Source of the DNA: Inia geoffrensis | Lineage: Eukaryota; Chordata; Mammalia; Artiodactyla; Iniidae | Direction: 5' to 3' | Assembly (NCBI GenBank): GCA_036417435.1 | Contig: CM070904.1 | Location: forward strand, 17,342,835-17,406,834 | DNA: 64,000 nt | Shown here: positions 50,029 to 61,379 of the stretch, in pieces | Layout: each line of letters starts with the position of its first letter | Numbering within the stretch: the first letter of the stretch is position 1 | Translations under genes and position numbers: made by a program | Notes under the pieces: generated by a model | Database searches by the model: none | What the model was told of the DNA's origin: nothing | The model's input: the letters and a program-made list of their open reading frames with translations, nothing else

Positions 50029-50083
<55 letters not shown>

Positions 50084-50905
50084 AAGCCATGATGCTCAAT
50101 CAATACACTTTGATTGTGGTTTGTCTCTTTGAGGACATCTCAGTTTCCACTCTCCAAGACAAAAGAAAACAAGCCTAAATAAATCATAGTGTTGAGGTCT
50201 TAAAATTTTATTTTCCTAGGTAGTTTTAAAATTTAGATGTTGAAATTAATGAGAGAGAAGTTAAATATTTAACAACATTATCAATATAGGAATGTAGTCT
50301 TGTGCTGGAATGGACACAACTGCCATAAGGACATCCATGGCAAGGCTAAAATTCAGAAAAACATGTGGACTCCTCAGTGAGCCAGTAGGTCCCCACTGGT
50401 CATTAAGTTAAAATGCACTATTTTGCCCTAGAAATCACCAAATTTACCAAATTTTCTGATTTAACTATTTAACTAGGGAGGAAAGTAGAGTGACATTAGA
50501 TACTGATTGAGTTTTCTGATTAACTCATAATCTATTTCAAACATATAAGGTAAGCATTTCTCTAAAATAAATATTAGACTGCAGTTTTGACTGGAGTAAA
50601 AGTAAGCATTGATATATTTCTTATGATACTTCAAATTTACCATGCTGAATATTAATTATCATTATATAGGACCATAGGTATATTATATATAATATATATG
50701 TATATACATACAAAATATTGATCAAATCTTGACTTTTACTGAACCCAAAATGTACCAGGTGAAAATAATGAGTTGAATAAAATCTCTTCACTCATCATAT
50801 TTTCCTTTTCACCTTCCTTCATTTTAAGTGTTGAGATAGGCATATAAGAAGTGGTTGAAGGTTATATTCAACTATATGAAGCTTTCTACACCTTTTTTTC
50901 AGTCC
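48346..50905. other. Non-coding sequence with an MIR3/L2 scrap
   Basis: About 2.6 kb with no gene. About 49725-49825 has the CATCTAGCACAGTAATTTG signature of an old L2/MIR3 3' end. The (CA)n tract is listed separately. Overlapping small frames at 48818-49102 on opposite strands are chance. Confidence 0.5.
50032..50081 (+). repeat. (AC)25 microsatellite
   Basis: Fifty bases of uninterrupted AC, about 25 units, the longest pure dinucleotide run in the window. Likely highly variable between individuals. Confidence 0.98.
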
Positions 50906-51223
50906 AAAAAGACAGCCGAGGACATCCCTGGTAGCGCAGTGGTTAACCTGCCAATGAAAGGGACACGGGTTCGATCCCTGGTCCGGGAAGATCCCACATG
51001 CCGCAGAGCAACTAAGCCCATGCACCACAACTACTGAGCCTGCGCTCTAGAGCCCACCAGCCACAACTACTGAAGCCGGCGCACCTAGAGCCTGTGCTCC
51101 ACAATAAGAGAAGCCACCGCAGTGAGAAGCCCACGCACTGCAAGGAAGACCCAACACAGCCAAAAATAAAGAAACAGATACATAGATAGATAAATAAATT
51201 TATTAAAAAAAAAGAAAGTCGAG
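50906..51223 (+). mobile_element. Long-form CHR-2-like SINE
   Basis: A SINE of about 290 bases. The head is GACATCCCTGGTAGCG, the B box region GGGTTCGATCCC, and it then has the extended body with ACAACTACTGAGCCTGCGC and a second ACAACTACTGAAGCC unit that the shorter copies lack. The tail is AAATAAAGAAAC with GATA-like units. Probable target-site duplications AAAAAGACAGCCGAG (50906-50920) and AAAAAGAAAGTCGAG (51209-51223) differ at two positions, suggesting moderate age. Confidence 0.9.
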
Positions 51224-51475
51224 ATGCATTGTTTCAAGCAAAAGAGTTTCTGAACAATTATCTATGAATTTAATACATAAATGGAATCATGGGTTAAATG
51301 TTTTTTCAATTCTTTAAAATCCCCTTATTTCTGTCACCCATAAAATAATCATGTTCCTGAAACTTTCTTCCAATGAACCAATCAACATCATCCTTAGTAC
51401 GGTAAAGTTAAGAGGATTAGATTACATCTAGAAATGGCTCCCATGGCTCCCTGGGTTGGTAATACCCTCTGAGTG

Positions 51476-51560
51476 TCTATCTATGTCTCTGTTTCTCTTT
51501 CCCTCCCCCTTTTTCCCTCCCTCCCTCTCTCTCTGTCCCCCTCTCGTTTTGGGGGGGGGT
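51476..51560 (+). repeat. Pyrimidine-rich tract ending in a G run
   Basis: TCTCTTTCCCTCCC-type units with a ten-base G run near 51551-51559. This abuts the old L1 fragment that follows. Confidence 0.8.
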
Positions 51561-52115
51561 ATAATATATATTCTTAAAGTATACCTATTATAAGTACAAA
51601 ATTCAAAGATTTGTAATGAATTTGCAGAGTTGGAGAATAATCACCATAATTCAGTTTTAGATCATTTCCATCATCCCCTAAAAATTCTCTGGAGCCCATG
51701 TGGTGTAATCTCACCCCATCCTCAGCCCCACATAATCTTCACTTTGTATCTATAGATTTGTCTGCTCTAGACATTTCATGGAAGTGGACTCATACAATCA
51801 TGTTTTTGGGGTCCATTCATTTTGTAGCATACATCGGAATCGGGCTGTTTTATTGTTATTTGTATTCTACTGCACAAATATACATATTTTGTTTATCCAT
51901 TTACCAAGCTGATAAACCTTTGGGTTGGTTACAGTGTTTGCCCATACAAACAACGCTCTCAGGAACATTTTCACACAGGTTTTTGGGTGAATATATGTCT
52001 CATTTTGCTTGGGCACATACTTACTATGTCATCTAATAAACACATATTTAACTTTTAAAGAAACTGTCAAATTGTGCTGCATTGTTTAATTTCCCACCAG
52101 CAACGTATGAAGCCT
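51561..52115 (-). mobile_element. Ancient L1 3' fragment
   Basis: Reversed old L1 3' sequence with phrases such as ATCACCATAATTCAG, GACTCATACAATCATG, TTTGTTTATCCATTTACC and CCCACCAGCAACGTATG in the expected order. The plus frame 51698-52036 (112 codons) lies inside it and is a chance frame through antisense L1. Confidence 0.7.
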
Positions 52116-52124
52116 CCACTAGGA

Positions 52125-52295
52125 AAACCACTGGTTTCGGAGTCAGAAATCCCTGTTACGTGCTTTGTCATTTAGTGGGTTTGTCATTTGTGTCAAACCA
52201 CAATCTATGAGCCTCAGATTCTTCATGAGTAAGACAACCATAGAACACTGGTCCCTATTGCACAGGATTTGATACTAAGTGAGAAATACCATTTT
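52125..52295 (+). repeat. MIR fragment
   Basis: MIR core phrases: GGTTTCGGAGTCAGAAATCC, a degraded cysteine-box region, GAGCCTCAGATTCTTCATG and GTAAGACAACCATAG. Diverged as expected for a therian-age SINE. Confidence 0.6.
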
Positions 52296-53840
52296 ATATA
52301 CTAGAAAATTCTATATCTTTATTACCTTGCATTTTGAAAATTACAACAAATAAAATCAAAAAATGTGCACAGATATATAGTTAAGAAAGACAGACAAAGG
52401 TGGATGACTTGGGAAGGACTGTGTCATCAGAACTCAGCACAATTGTCTGAACACACAGTCAATAAATGGCTTAGCAGCCTCTCCCAGCTAAATGACGTGC
52501 ATTAAACAAAAAGCAGATATTCTGAGCTATGAAGAAGAACAAGTGAATGTTATATTTGAGCTCCTTTTTGCCTGTCTTGATGATCTCAGTAACAAGGTGC
52601 TAGAGAGAGAGAAGAATGTCGACTATATCCTGGCCTTGGAGTCTAATTGGTAGTTTTCTTTTTATTATATCTTAAGTATTGGCTTATATCTTCGTATCTC
52701 ATATTTCAATGTTTCTTTGCTTTGTATTGTTTTTTCAAATCAAAGTTTTATGTTTTTTAAAAAAATCTTAGCTGAAAGCTTTATTTAATCAGATTCCAGA
52801 TGACCAAAGAATTGGGATTCAAGAGGTCCCAGTTTATGCCTTTATTCTGCTAATGAATAATCCTTGGGATTCAGAAAAATAAAGTCACTCCTCTGGGTTT
52901 TTATTTTATTTGTTCCTGAATAATGAAAGGATAATTCCAGACCTAAAGTGCCCTGAATTTAATCATTTTTACCATACATATTTCTTGACTGTAATATAGA
53001 TTAATTTTCATGTAACTTCTGTGGCTGCCTCATGATTTACAGTCACAAATCTGTATTACATGCGTGCAGGGGATCTGATGGACGGTCTATGACTTACACC
53101 TTTGCAGCAGTTCGGGAATGATTTTGACTCCATTGGTGTGGAGCTTAATGCCAAGTGGCCATTAAAGACATGACTCTGATTTCAACATTTAGGACAGAAG
53201 CTGACACGTGCTCATCACAGGACCCCTCAAATCTGATGTCCAATGTAATAAAGTCAATAACACTTTCCTGCGTTATACATTCATGTGTCAGATGCAGGAA
53301 GAATATTCAACTGGCCCTAGGCAAGAGAGAAAATGAAGATAAACCACCCTCACTCCATGTCAAATATAAGAAGTGCCACGTTCAGCATCAATGATCAGAA
53401 TACAGTGAGTGCTAAAACCAGAGCAGTTTTTCTTTTCCTAATGTTAAGAGAACTACCTCAATTACTAAGATCAACTAGACTTTATACTCCTTATCCTTGT
53501 TTGTCCCCTCAGCATATGTTGCTCTGATAATTCTTCCTAATACGAAGCAACATCAACAATCTTACTGTTTTATTAAAATTTCCAACAGTAAAATGAATGT
53601 TCAGTTGGCCTGATCTCATGGCTCTCTCCCAGTACTTCTTGTACCAACTGTTTTCCAAAATGTACTAGCTGACTCATTTAGAAATATTTTTCTCCTGTTA
53701 TAATTATACTATTAAAACAAATTCACAATATTTTTATGTCAAACTTAAAGCAAAGGAATTAGCCCCATCTCAAATATATGTTTGAATTTGCTGAAAATTC
53801 CACCATTTCATTTTTCTTTTGTATACAAATCCCTTCAAAA
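52296..53840. other. Non-coding sequence, nothing recognised
   Basis: About 1.5 kb with no gene or named repeat. Frames at 53155-53527 are short and lack motifs. Confidence 0.5.
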
Positions 53841-53844
53841 AATA

Positions 53845-54145
53845 TTTAATGGATTCACTCATTCATTTAACCATTCAACAGGTATTTACTGAGTGCCTTC
53901 TGTTTGGCCAGCACTATTTTGGGTATGAGAGATAAATTAAAGCAAATGAATTTGCTGACCACATGGTGTTTTCATTCTAGCAGCAGAGACAGAAAATAAA
54001 CCAATGAAAACTATACAGTAAAACCTCAGGTAGTGATATTTGCCATGAAGAGTGTAATGGGGGAGAATTATGTGAAAAAGTGTGGACTGAGAAAGCATGT
54101 CTGTGGATGCCTCAGTTCAGCAGAGCTTGAATGAAATGAAGTTAG
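53845..54145 (+). repeat. L2 fragment
   Basis: Clear L2 3' phrase order: CATTCAACAGGTATTTACTG, GTGCCTTCTG, TTTCATTCTAGCAGCAGAG, ACAGAAAATAAACCAATG and a degraded GTGGACTGAGAAAGC part. The best-preserved L2 in the window. Confidence 0.75.
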
Positions 54146-54234
54146 CATCTTTTAATTTACCCATGTATTTTCATGAGCATTTCTGAACTGAAATAAAAAT
54201 TGAGGAATCCATTCAAGAAATATTCATTGGGTGC

Positions 54235-54434
54235 CTTTTCTTCATGTAGTAATTTCTGTGAATACTGGGTTCCTTTTTAATGATGAGGATTTCTTATCTT
54301 GAACTTTCCTTGTCCTGAAATAGTAGGTGATACTTTTCTTCACACAGTAAGTTTTACGAATGTTGGGTTCTAGCTTCTTTATGATCAGGATTATGTCTTG
54401 AATTAGCTCTGCTCTAACAACAGCAGATAATACT
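54235..54434 (+). repeat. Diverged 98-base tandem duplication
   Basis: Two adjacent units. Unit one (54235-54332) begins CTTTTCTTCATGTAGTAATT and unit two (54333-54434) begins CTTTTCTTCACACAGTAAGT. Both then carry a TGGGTTC...TGATGAGGATT / TGATCAGGATT block, TCTTGAA and an AG...GATA/TAATACTT ending. Similarity is partial but runs in order over the whole unit. I know no named repeat with this unit. Confidence 0.65.
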
Positions 54435-54704
54435 TGAGGGATAGGGTAGCTCGTTAGGCATCTTAGTGCAAAGGTGCGTGTACTTTGTGCTACACTGAAG
54501 TTTAGCTGCTCAGTTTCTTTAATACAGGTCCACTTTTGCTGTTACTGTTTTGTTGTTGTTGCCACTGGCCTGTTTTTATCTGACATCTTCTTATTCTTTG
54601 ATGGCATTTTATTCAAAGAGGGGCTGTTCTTCTTAGGTCATTTTTTTTTTTCTTTCCTTACCCCACCAAGCCTCTAAGGGGCATCTTTACTTTCTATTGT
54701 GCTT

Positions 54705-57700
54705 CCTTCTCCCCTAGAATGGAATCTTTCGAGTCCGCCACTCCTTGTCCTGTGCATTCTCCAGGTCATCACCCTCTGCCTTTCCAGTAGCCAGTCATTT
54801 GATGGCAGACCACGTGGCAGACCTGTTTGTGGTGTTCCCCACTCAGGATGAATTATCTCTTCTGCCCAAAGTCTAGACGATGTTATGTCTCTTCCACTAC
54901 CAGTCGCATCTTACAACTCTTTGAAACATACCAGTGGACTTGGGCCTGCCTGCCCAGCCCAAGCCCCGCCTAGGAGACCCCAAGAGGAGACTGTTGCTCA
55001 GGAGGAGAAGGAGAAGCGAAGGGTTACCTGGAGTGAACCGTGAGAGATTCGTGGGGGACAGAATCTACTAAGGAAGATGGCTTCCGATGGCTGCCACTGC
55101 CCCCCCCACCCCCGGCCACCTGCTCTTCCAGACCAGCCAAGACGCAGCCTTCCCCACAACCTGACAGCTTCACCCTTGACACACAGTCAACTTCAAGTCC
55201 TCGGGGACTCCGTCTTTGCTGATAACGCCCTGCTTGCCTTCATTTGTCCTCCCCCGCCCGGAGGTGGAGGTCTCCGTGTTCCACAGAGCCCAATGCTGCG
55301 GCAGCGACCAGCCTTCGGACTCGCGGCACTCACCCTCCCTTCTTGCTTTGTAAACTCTTTAGACACGAAACAACAACAGCACAGAGGAGAAAGATTTGAA
55401 AGAAGGGGAGAAGGACAAGGTGGGCTTGTGGCCTCCGTCCCATGGAACAGAAGGACTTCCTTGTGTTTTGTGCCATCTCCTGTTTCTGTGGCCCCAGGAG
55501 GACGCAGGGGACAGGACATGGGCAGGAGATGAACACCCCCCGGCTGCCTCTTGAACCTCTCACTTCAACCCAACCTCTGGGGATGGCTGGGTAGGGGTGA
55601 TGCCCACCTTTGGGCCGGAGGAAAAGGTTCGCTGGAGTCCTCTCCGGAGAGCCCAACAAGGAAATGCCCCAGAGCCCTCCACCGTGTCTGCCACGGCCGC
55701 CCTTCAGGTGGGCGACTAAGCTAGTTCCCCTTGCTGCCCTGACCTTAGCTTATCTATTCAATATTTCCATGTGGTTAGATCCTCCTCTGAAATGAGCCCC
55801 TCTTTGGAAGGCAGTTGATGCCCCCTCAAATAATCTCATTCCCCCAACCCAGGCTTACTCTGATATGTGAACTTCTCTGACTGTCCAGCTGCCACCTCCC
55901 AGCAAACCCGGCCCTGATTTGAATTTTTCACCTCCTCGGGATCCCTCCAAATTCAGCCCCCTCCCCCCGCCCCCGGCCGCCCTCCTTCCTGATTCAGTGT
56001 TATTCCTGCCCCTCCTTCAGCCTCCCGTCCAGGCCTTCCTTGTTGGGCCTCTCACATTCAGGCAGCAGGGGGCGCTGTGATGCCCTTCTTTTAGTGAGCT
56101 TTTGCTTTATTGTGATTCCCAGATAGTGAGTTTTTCACAGACTGAAGCTTTGTGTCAAGCCTGTGTCGATCAAGTCTATCGGTGCCATTCTTCCAAGAGC
56201 ATTTTCTCACGTTGTGTCCCGTGTCACATTTTGGTAATCCAGTATTTCAGATTATTTTTCATTATTACTGTTACTTGTTATGGTGATCTGTGATCATTAA
56301 TCTTTGCTGTTACTACTAAGACTTGCTGAAACCTCAGGTGATGGTTAGCACTGTTTAGCAATAAAGTATTTTTGAATTAAGGGGTGAATTGTATGGTGAC
56401 ATTTGCCATAGCGGTGGTCTGGAACCAAAGGCACAATATCTGTGAAAGGAGCTGGTCAGGCTGTGTGTGGGTGGAGGCCAGTGGGACAGAATACTTCCAG
56501 AATCCCTCCCAAAGCCTTTCCTTGGTCTGGCCTCCCCACCATCTGCCTCCTTCTTCCCCTCGACGTAAGTTAGACTCAAGGGAGCGACAGACTCAAGGAA
56601 GGAGGTGACAATTATCTATCTGCGTGGCCTCTCTCCTCAGGACTCCCAGCCCCAAGCCCTGGCCTTTTTCTTTAAGGTCTGTCACCATTCCCCAGCCCAG
56701 GACGCCAATTTCTCCCTCCCACTGGAACTCCCACATCCTTTCTGAAAATAGCTCAAGAAGAGGTTACTGGGGGCTTGACATTCTTCTGGAGAAGATTTAA
56801 GGGCTGAGGCTTTGACCCCCAACCCCTGATATTTTTGGACTGGCAAACTCAAAGGGGCTCGGCTCCCACTATCCCAGGTTCTCGTCCTACATCTCCCCCA
56901 GCCCCGAATCTTGGCTTAGGCTTCCCCACCCTGCCTTTCCTTGTGTTTCACCTCCTGAGAATTTTATTACAAGGCAAACTGATATTTTTAACATGGGGGC
57001 GGGTGGGCTACACTGCCCCCCTGCTGCACGGCAAACATTTTACCTGCCCAGTGCCAAGGCTCCACCCTGAACCCAGACCCCTGTTACAGTTATTTATCCC
57101 TTTCCTGGTTTCCGAGAGGCACTTGCATCCATTATGCATGAATAAATATATATTACATGTGGATGTGTGTGAGTGTGTGAGAGCTTCTCCAAACTCAGCC
57201 TAGGCTACGCTGGCCCTCAAAGCATGCTGTTGAAGTGGTAGCACTGCTTCTGGAAACTTCAGTTCACCTGTCTCAGGCTCTCTTTTCTCTGACTGTCTCT
57301 ATCTGGCTGTCTCCAGCTCTTTTTCCTGATTCTTTCCAGCCGTCTCTGGCTGTCTCTTTCCCGAGTGCCTCTCCCCCTCTGTCTTTTCTCTGCCAATTTT
57401 TATCTGACCATTTCCTCTGTCTCCTTTCTGACCGTCCCTGACCCTCCAGCTGTCTTCTAACTCTGGATTCACTAGCTAGGGACATGAGATTTTCTTTTAG
57501 TGAGTCAGCCTGAGGGATCACTGATGGTTACAAGCTGCATCTTTGAGAATTCAGGGTGCCAGTGTGGCTGTGAGCAGGGCCTACCCCTGCCAACCACAAT
57601 TTATTAAATTCCCAACTCCCACCCCATCTCTATTTGTGATTCTATTTTTGTAATTTATACCTGACCCCCAGGGGGTCAGGGCTGGCTGGTACTCGGCCAC

Positions 57701-57740
57701 TACCCTCCCTTCATGGTTTTGCATTGCCATCAACAAATAG
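54705..57740 (+). other. GC-rich transcript-like block of unknown origin
   Basis: About 3 kb standing out from the AT-rich surroundings: rich in CCC/CTC runs, with some CpG, and with several overlapping frames on both strands (for example 55077-55532, 151 codons, proline- and arginine-rich; 56835-57203). Composition is like a GC-rich UTR or exon. A splice-acceptor-like stretch (T/C run then TAG) ends at 54717 and an AATAAA-like sequence lies at 57141. No frame shows a family motif and none is clearly preferred. It could be an old retrocopy of an unknown mRNA, a UTR or an exon. The Tigger1 remnant at 56091-56455 sits inside it. Confidence 0.35.
56091..56455 (+). mobile_element. Tigger1-type DNA transposon remnant, internally deleted
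   Basis: Left part: TTTTCACAGACTGAAGC, GTGTCGATCAAGTCTATCGG, GTTATGGTGATCTGTGATC. Right part: GATGGTTAGCACTGTTTAGC, AATAAAGTATTTTTGAATTA and the terminal GCGGTGGTCTGGAACC then CACAATATCTGTGAAAGG. These match the two ends of Tigger1, a pogo-type transposon that moved early in placental mammals. The transposase gene between the ends is deleted, so this is a small non-autonomous form. Confidence 0.8.
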
Positions 57741-57825
57741 CTCTTAAAAATGAAAACAAATCCAGATGATGCTCTATGTTGGATCCATACCTGTCTGAAC
57801 TTTTTCCAACTATATATTATTTATG

Positions 57826-57859
57826 ACCACCATCATAATCACCATCATCATCATCATTT
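57826..57859 (+). repeat. (CAT)n trinucleotide tract
   Basis: Imperfect CAT/CAC units around ATCATCATCATCATTT. Short and interrupted. Confidence 0.8.
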
Positions 57860-58232
57860 CCAACATCTTCTGGTATACAACTTATTACTACCATCCTGCT
57901 CAAGAATGTTATTAGTGGAGATAAAATATCCTTGACCCTCTCTGACCCTTACCAGTTAGTACCAGCCAAACGTTACTGAGAATTAACTACTGTTATGGGC
58001 CTCCTAGCATAACTAACCTGTGGAAACATGCCATCGGTCTGGGTCTGTTAACTATTTCAGAAAGTGTACACATGTTTGTGAACCTATCAAAATGCATTAC
58101 TGCTACACTGGCAGACACCTCTGCTTTTTCACTGCAACTACTTTTATCTATTTGGCTCCTAGCAACCTGTCCTCAAATGGGACTTCCCATGATCTGAAAA
58201 CCAGAAAATGAAAACACTTTGGAGTTTGCTTC
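57860..58232. other. Non-coding sequence, nothing recognised
   Basis: About 370 bases between the GC-rich block and the next SINE. No gene or repeat seen. Confidence 0.5.
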
Positions 58233-58466
58233 AAAGATGTAAGAGGGGCTTCCCTGGTGGCACAGTGGTTGAGAGTCCGCCTGCCGATGCAGGTGACACA
58301 AGTTCGTGTCCCGGTCCGGGAAGATCCCACATGCGCGCTGGGTCCGTGAGCCATGGCCGCTGAGCCTGCGCGTCCGGAGCCTGTTGCTCCGCAACGGGAG
58401 AGGCCACAACAGTGAGAGGCCCGCGTACCGCAGGAAAAAAAAAAAAAAAAAAAAAAAGACGTAAGA
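58233..58466 (+). mobile_element. CHR-type SINE with 12-base duplication
   Basis: Short-form CHR SINE starting GGGCTTCCCTGGTGGC at 58246, with a long A tail (58435-58457). Target-site duplication AAAGATGTAAGA at 58233-58244 and AAAGACGTAAGA at 58455-58466, one mismatch. A few body bases are deleted (GGGCC missing after CGCGCTGGG). The long minus-strand frame 58148-58585 is a product of the SINE and the poly-A runs. Confidence 0.95.
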
Positions 58467-59174
58467 AAGTGAAACAGCTTCCTATTCCATAACCAGGGCT
58501 TAGGAAAAGGTTTAAAATACAATGAATGAGTAAATCCAAAAAAAAAAAAAAAAGGGGGGGGACTTGAAAATAAATGAATTCCCAAATAATCTATGATTGG
58601 CAGAGGATTCTATATAACAATTCATCAGTGAGAATATTTTGAGTTTTGTATTAATACAAGACAAAATGAAAATCACATGCTTCACTTTCTCTGCTTTTTT
58701 ATGTTCAAAGTCCTAGGAAAGAGCAGGTGCTTCAGTCTAATTTATGTGAAAATAAACCCCATTTTAATTACATGAGATTCATCATATTCCTAACTTCAGA
58801 ACATAAACAAAATGAGTTACTATTTAAGGTCAAAACAGGACTAATCTATAAGAGTGTTTATTAACTCCCCACTTTAAAACAGGGAGGGAGAAGAAAAATA
58901 CAGATGGCAAAAAGGGAAGAACTGTGACGGAAAAGAAAGCAGCTGAGCGCAAGAAAAAACTGAGAGAGCCAAGTGACTAGAACTTAGATTCTCCATTTAG
59001 ACTTGAGGTCAAATTAATTTAGGACTCCTATGTTGAATAAACATAGTAGAGTCCCTTTTACTTGTTTCAGAGCATTTCACCACACACTATATGATTACAA
59101 GATAAAGGGCTGAGCCATGTTATTTGAACCTTGTCTGGTGTGTGTGGAAGGAGAGATGAGGGGAAGGGAGCTGG
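58467..59174. other. Non-coding sequence, nothing recognised
   Basis: About 700 bases with no gene. An A run followed by eight Gs lies at 58539-58561. Confidence 0.5.
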
Positions 59175-59372
59175 CAACAAGAATTTGTCTCTTGGGGACA
59201 TTTGACGATATCTGGTGACATTTTTGGTTGACAGGACTGGGAGATGCTACTGGCACCTAGTAGTTAGAGGCCAGGAGTGCTGCTAAACAGACTACAATGC
59301 ACAAGGTAGGCCCACACAACAGAGAATTATCTGTCCTAGATACCAATCGCGCCCACGTTGAGAAATCCTGAC
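59175..59372 (+). mobile_element. hAT-Charlie MITE, MER20/MER3-like
   Basis: Phrases in order: CTTGGGGACATTTGACGATA, GGTGACATTTTTGGTTG, GGGAGATGCTACTGGCACC, TAGAGGCCAGGAGTGCTGC and CACGTTGAGAAATCCTG. This is the common placental-mammal hAT MITE; MER20 versus MER3 I cannot settle from memory. No transposase. Confidence 0.7.
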
Positions 59373-59378
59373 CTAGAT

Positions 59379-59782
59379 CAGTTGTTCTCAAACTTTAGCT
59401 ATTGGAACCACCTGGAGGACTTGTTAAAAACAGATTGAGGGCTTCCCTGGTGGCGCAGTGGTTGAGAGTCCGCCTGCCGATGCAGGGGACACGGGTTCGT
59501 GCCGCGGTCTGGGAAGATCCCACATGCCGCAGAGCGGCTGGGCCCGTGAGCCATGGCCGCTAGGCCTGCACGTCCGGAGCCTGTGCTCCACAACGGGAGA
59601 GGCCACAACAGTGAGAGGCCCGCGTACCGCAGCAAAAAAAAAAAAAAAACACAGATTGCTAGAGTCATCCCTAATGTTTCTGATTCAGTAGGTCTTGGTT
59701 GGGGCCATAGAACTTACATTTCTTAGAAATGTCTTGGTGTTGCTAATACTGCTTGTCCGGGAACCACATCTTGAGAACCACC
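59379..59782 (+). mobile_element. MER5A hAT MITE, interrupted by a SINE
   Basis: Left half 59379-59438: CAGTTGTTCTCAAACTTTAG, CACCTGGAGGACTTG. Right half 59652-59782: GTTTCTGATTCAGTAGGTC, AGAACTTACATTTCTTAG and the terminal CTTGAGAACCACC. Joined across the SINE these give a MER5A of the normal length, about 190 bases. The left and right termini are complementary, as expected of a hAT element. Confidence 0.85.
59430..59659 (+). mobile_element. CHR-type SINE inserted inside MER5A
   Basis: Short-form CHR SINE starting GGGCTTCCCTGGTGGC at 59439 and ending in an A tail at 59632-59649. The target-site duplication ACAGATTG occurs at 59430-59437 and 59652-59659, and is part of MER5A. The body is close to the other young copies, for example CCGTGAGCCATGGCCGC. 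Minus-strand frames 59399-59668 are by-products. Confidence 0.95.
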
Positions 59783-61379
59783 TTCTTGACTTAAATCACT
59801 TTGACATAACCACTCATAAAATCTTACACTTCTCCTTACATAAGATATAGCATATCTCTAATCACAAATGTAATATCTATCTTCGCTTCTAGATTCTAAG
59901 CTCAATTAGATCAAGGACAGTGTCTGTTCAGCTCATTACTGCTTATTCACGAAATAGGCACTTAAATTTCCAGTGAATAAAAAAGTCTTGAATTTAAGTG
60001 TTTAGATTATTGCTATAAAATTTCAAAGTCTAAGAGTTTGAACCCTATTTTCTTTATAGAACAACAACAGCAAAATGCTTGTTAAGCACAGATTTTTAAC
60101 ATTAAGAGATAAAAGTCTGGGAGGGAGCATTTACTACTGCTCACCTATTTTCTGCCTTGAAGGTTGAAAGTATTGACAAAACCGCTCGAACAGTTTTAAG
60201 CCTTGAAGAATTCAAAATATTAAAGAATTTAAAATATTATACAAAATATTATACAAGTCATTGGTACTAATGAAAGTCATGTGTCTCATAACTTAGACCC
60301 AAATCAAAGAAAGGACTTACTAGAACATAATGTTAAATTTTTTAAAAAGGTTTTTTATCAGCATGAATATAAAATAAAAAAGGCAAATAAAAAATAGATG
60401 GCTACATGTGGCTAGTGGCTACTGTATTGAACGCTGCAGGTCTGGAGTATGACATAGGTAAGTGACCCTGCTAACATAACTATAGGTCATCCTCAAAAAA
60501 CATAGTACTCATTTACCCTAAGCATGAACAGGCAGAAGTAGAAAATTTTCCTAAAGGAGGTAATAGTTCATCTGACTTCAAATTGCAAATAGACACATAT
60601 TGGTCACATACAAAATTCTTTTCCAACTCATCCCTCACAATTTCATGTAATAAAATCTTTATCTACTCTCAAGTTCCACATCAAGCAGCTAAATCTAAGT
60701 CCATATGAATCACAGCATGCTGAAGAGCCCAGCTGGAAGTGTGTGTTCCTGTCTCTGGATTCATACAGCACAATTACTCAACTACACCTTTGGCTCTTAA
60801 CACTACATTATTTTTCCAATTTTATCTTGTGACTAGCTTTATCACTTTACTTTAATGGATTTGGGTTTACCAGTTCCCTCAAATTCTTGATGGAGTTAAA
60901 ATAAGAAATTGTACTGTGAAATAATAAAATATTCATAACACTAAATTAAAAAGAAGAAAAATACAGAAAAAAGAGGAATATCTTTTTACAAAGGAAGAAA
61001 GGAATAAAACAGATAAATGAAGCTCTATAGAGCTCGTATCACTGAATATATTGTACTGTTGAACTTTCTGAAAACCAGTGTAAGAGAAAAACAATGTCAG
61101 TTCAATATATGCATTGTGATTTATATTTTATTTAAGGTTAGTAAAATCATTCTTCCTAACTCTATGGAAAGCCAGATAATATTTTAATAAAAATTTCATT
61201 TGTTTCTGATAACTGCCACCTAGGTGAAGGACAAAGGTATATGGAGTCAAAGAAATTGAATTCCATTCCTTAAAACTCCAAATAAAACACTTATTCATAT
61301 GTAGTAAAAGTTTCTCAAATTCTTTTGTTAGCTGTGTTTTGAAGAGTATAGTTTCCAAAATAAAAATATTTTCACCATT
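59783..61379. other. Non-coding sequence with scraps of old repeats
   Basis: No gene. About 59880-59985 resembles an L2/MIR3 3' end (CTAAGCTCAATTAGATCAAG, AATAGGCACTTAAATTTCC). About 60390-60445 holds the end of the same hAT family seen at 35.5 kb (ACATGTGGCTAGTGGCTAC, then TATTGAACGCTG). The rest is AT-rich unique DNA. Confidence 0.5.

Noticed and set aside
51698..52036. 112-codon plus-strand frame with hydrophobic stretches
   Set aside because: Antisense of an old L1 3' end; phrases match reversed L1 and not a membrane protein.
55077..55532. 151-codon proline/arginine-rich frame in the GC block
   Set aside because: GC-rich sequence gives long frames by chance; overlapping frames on both strands and no family motif. 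Not called as a gene.
57273..57521. 82-codon minus frame rich in Arg/Glu
   Set aside because: Antisense of a CTC/TCT-rich stretch; low-complexity effect.
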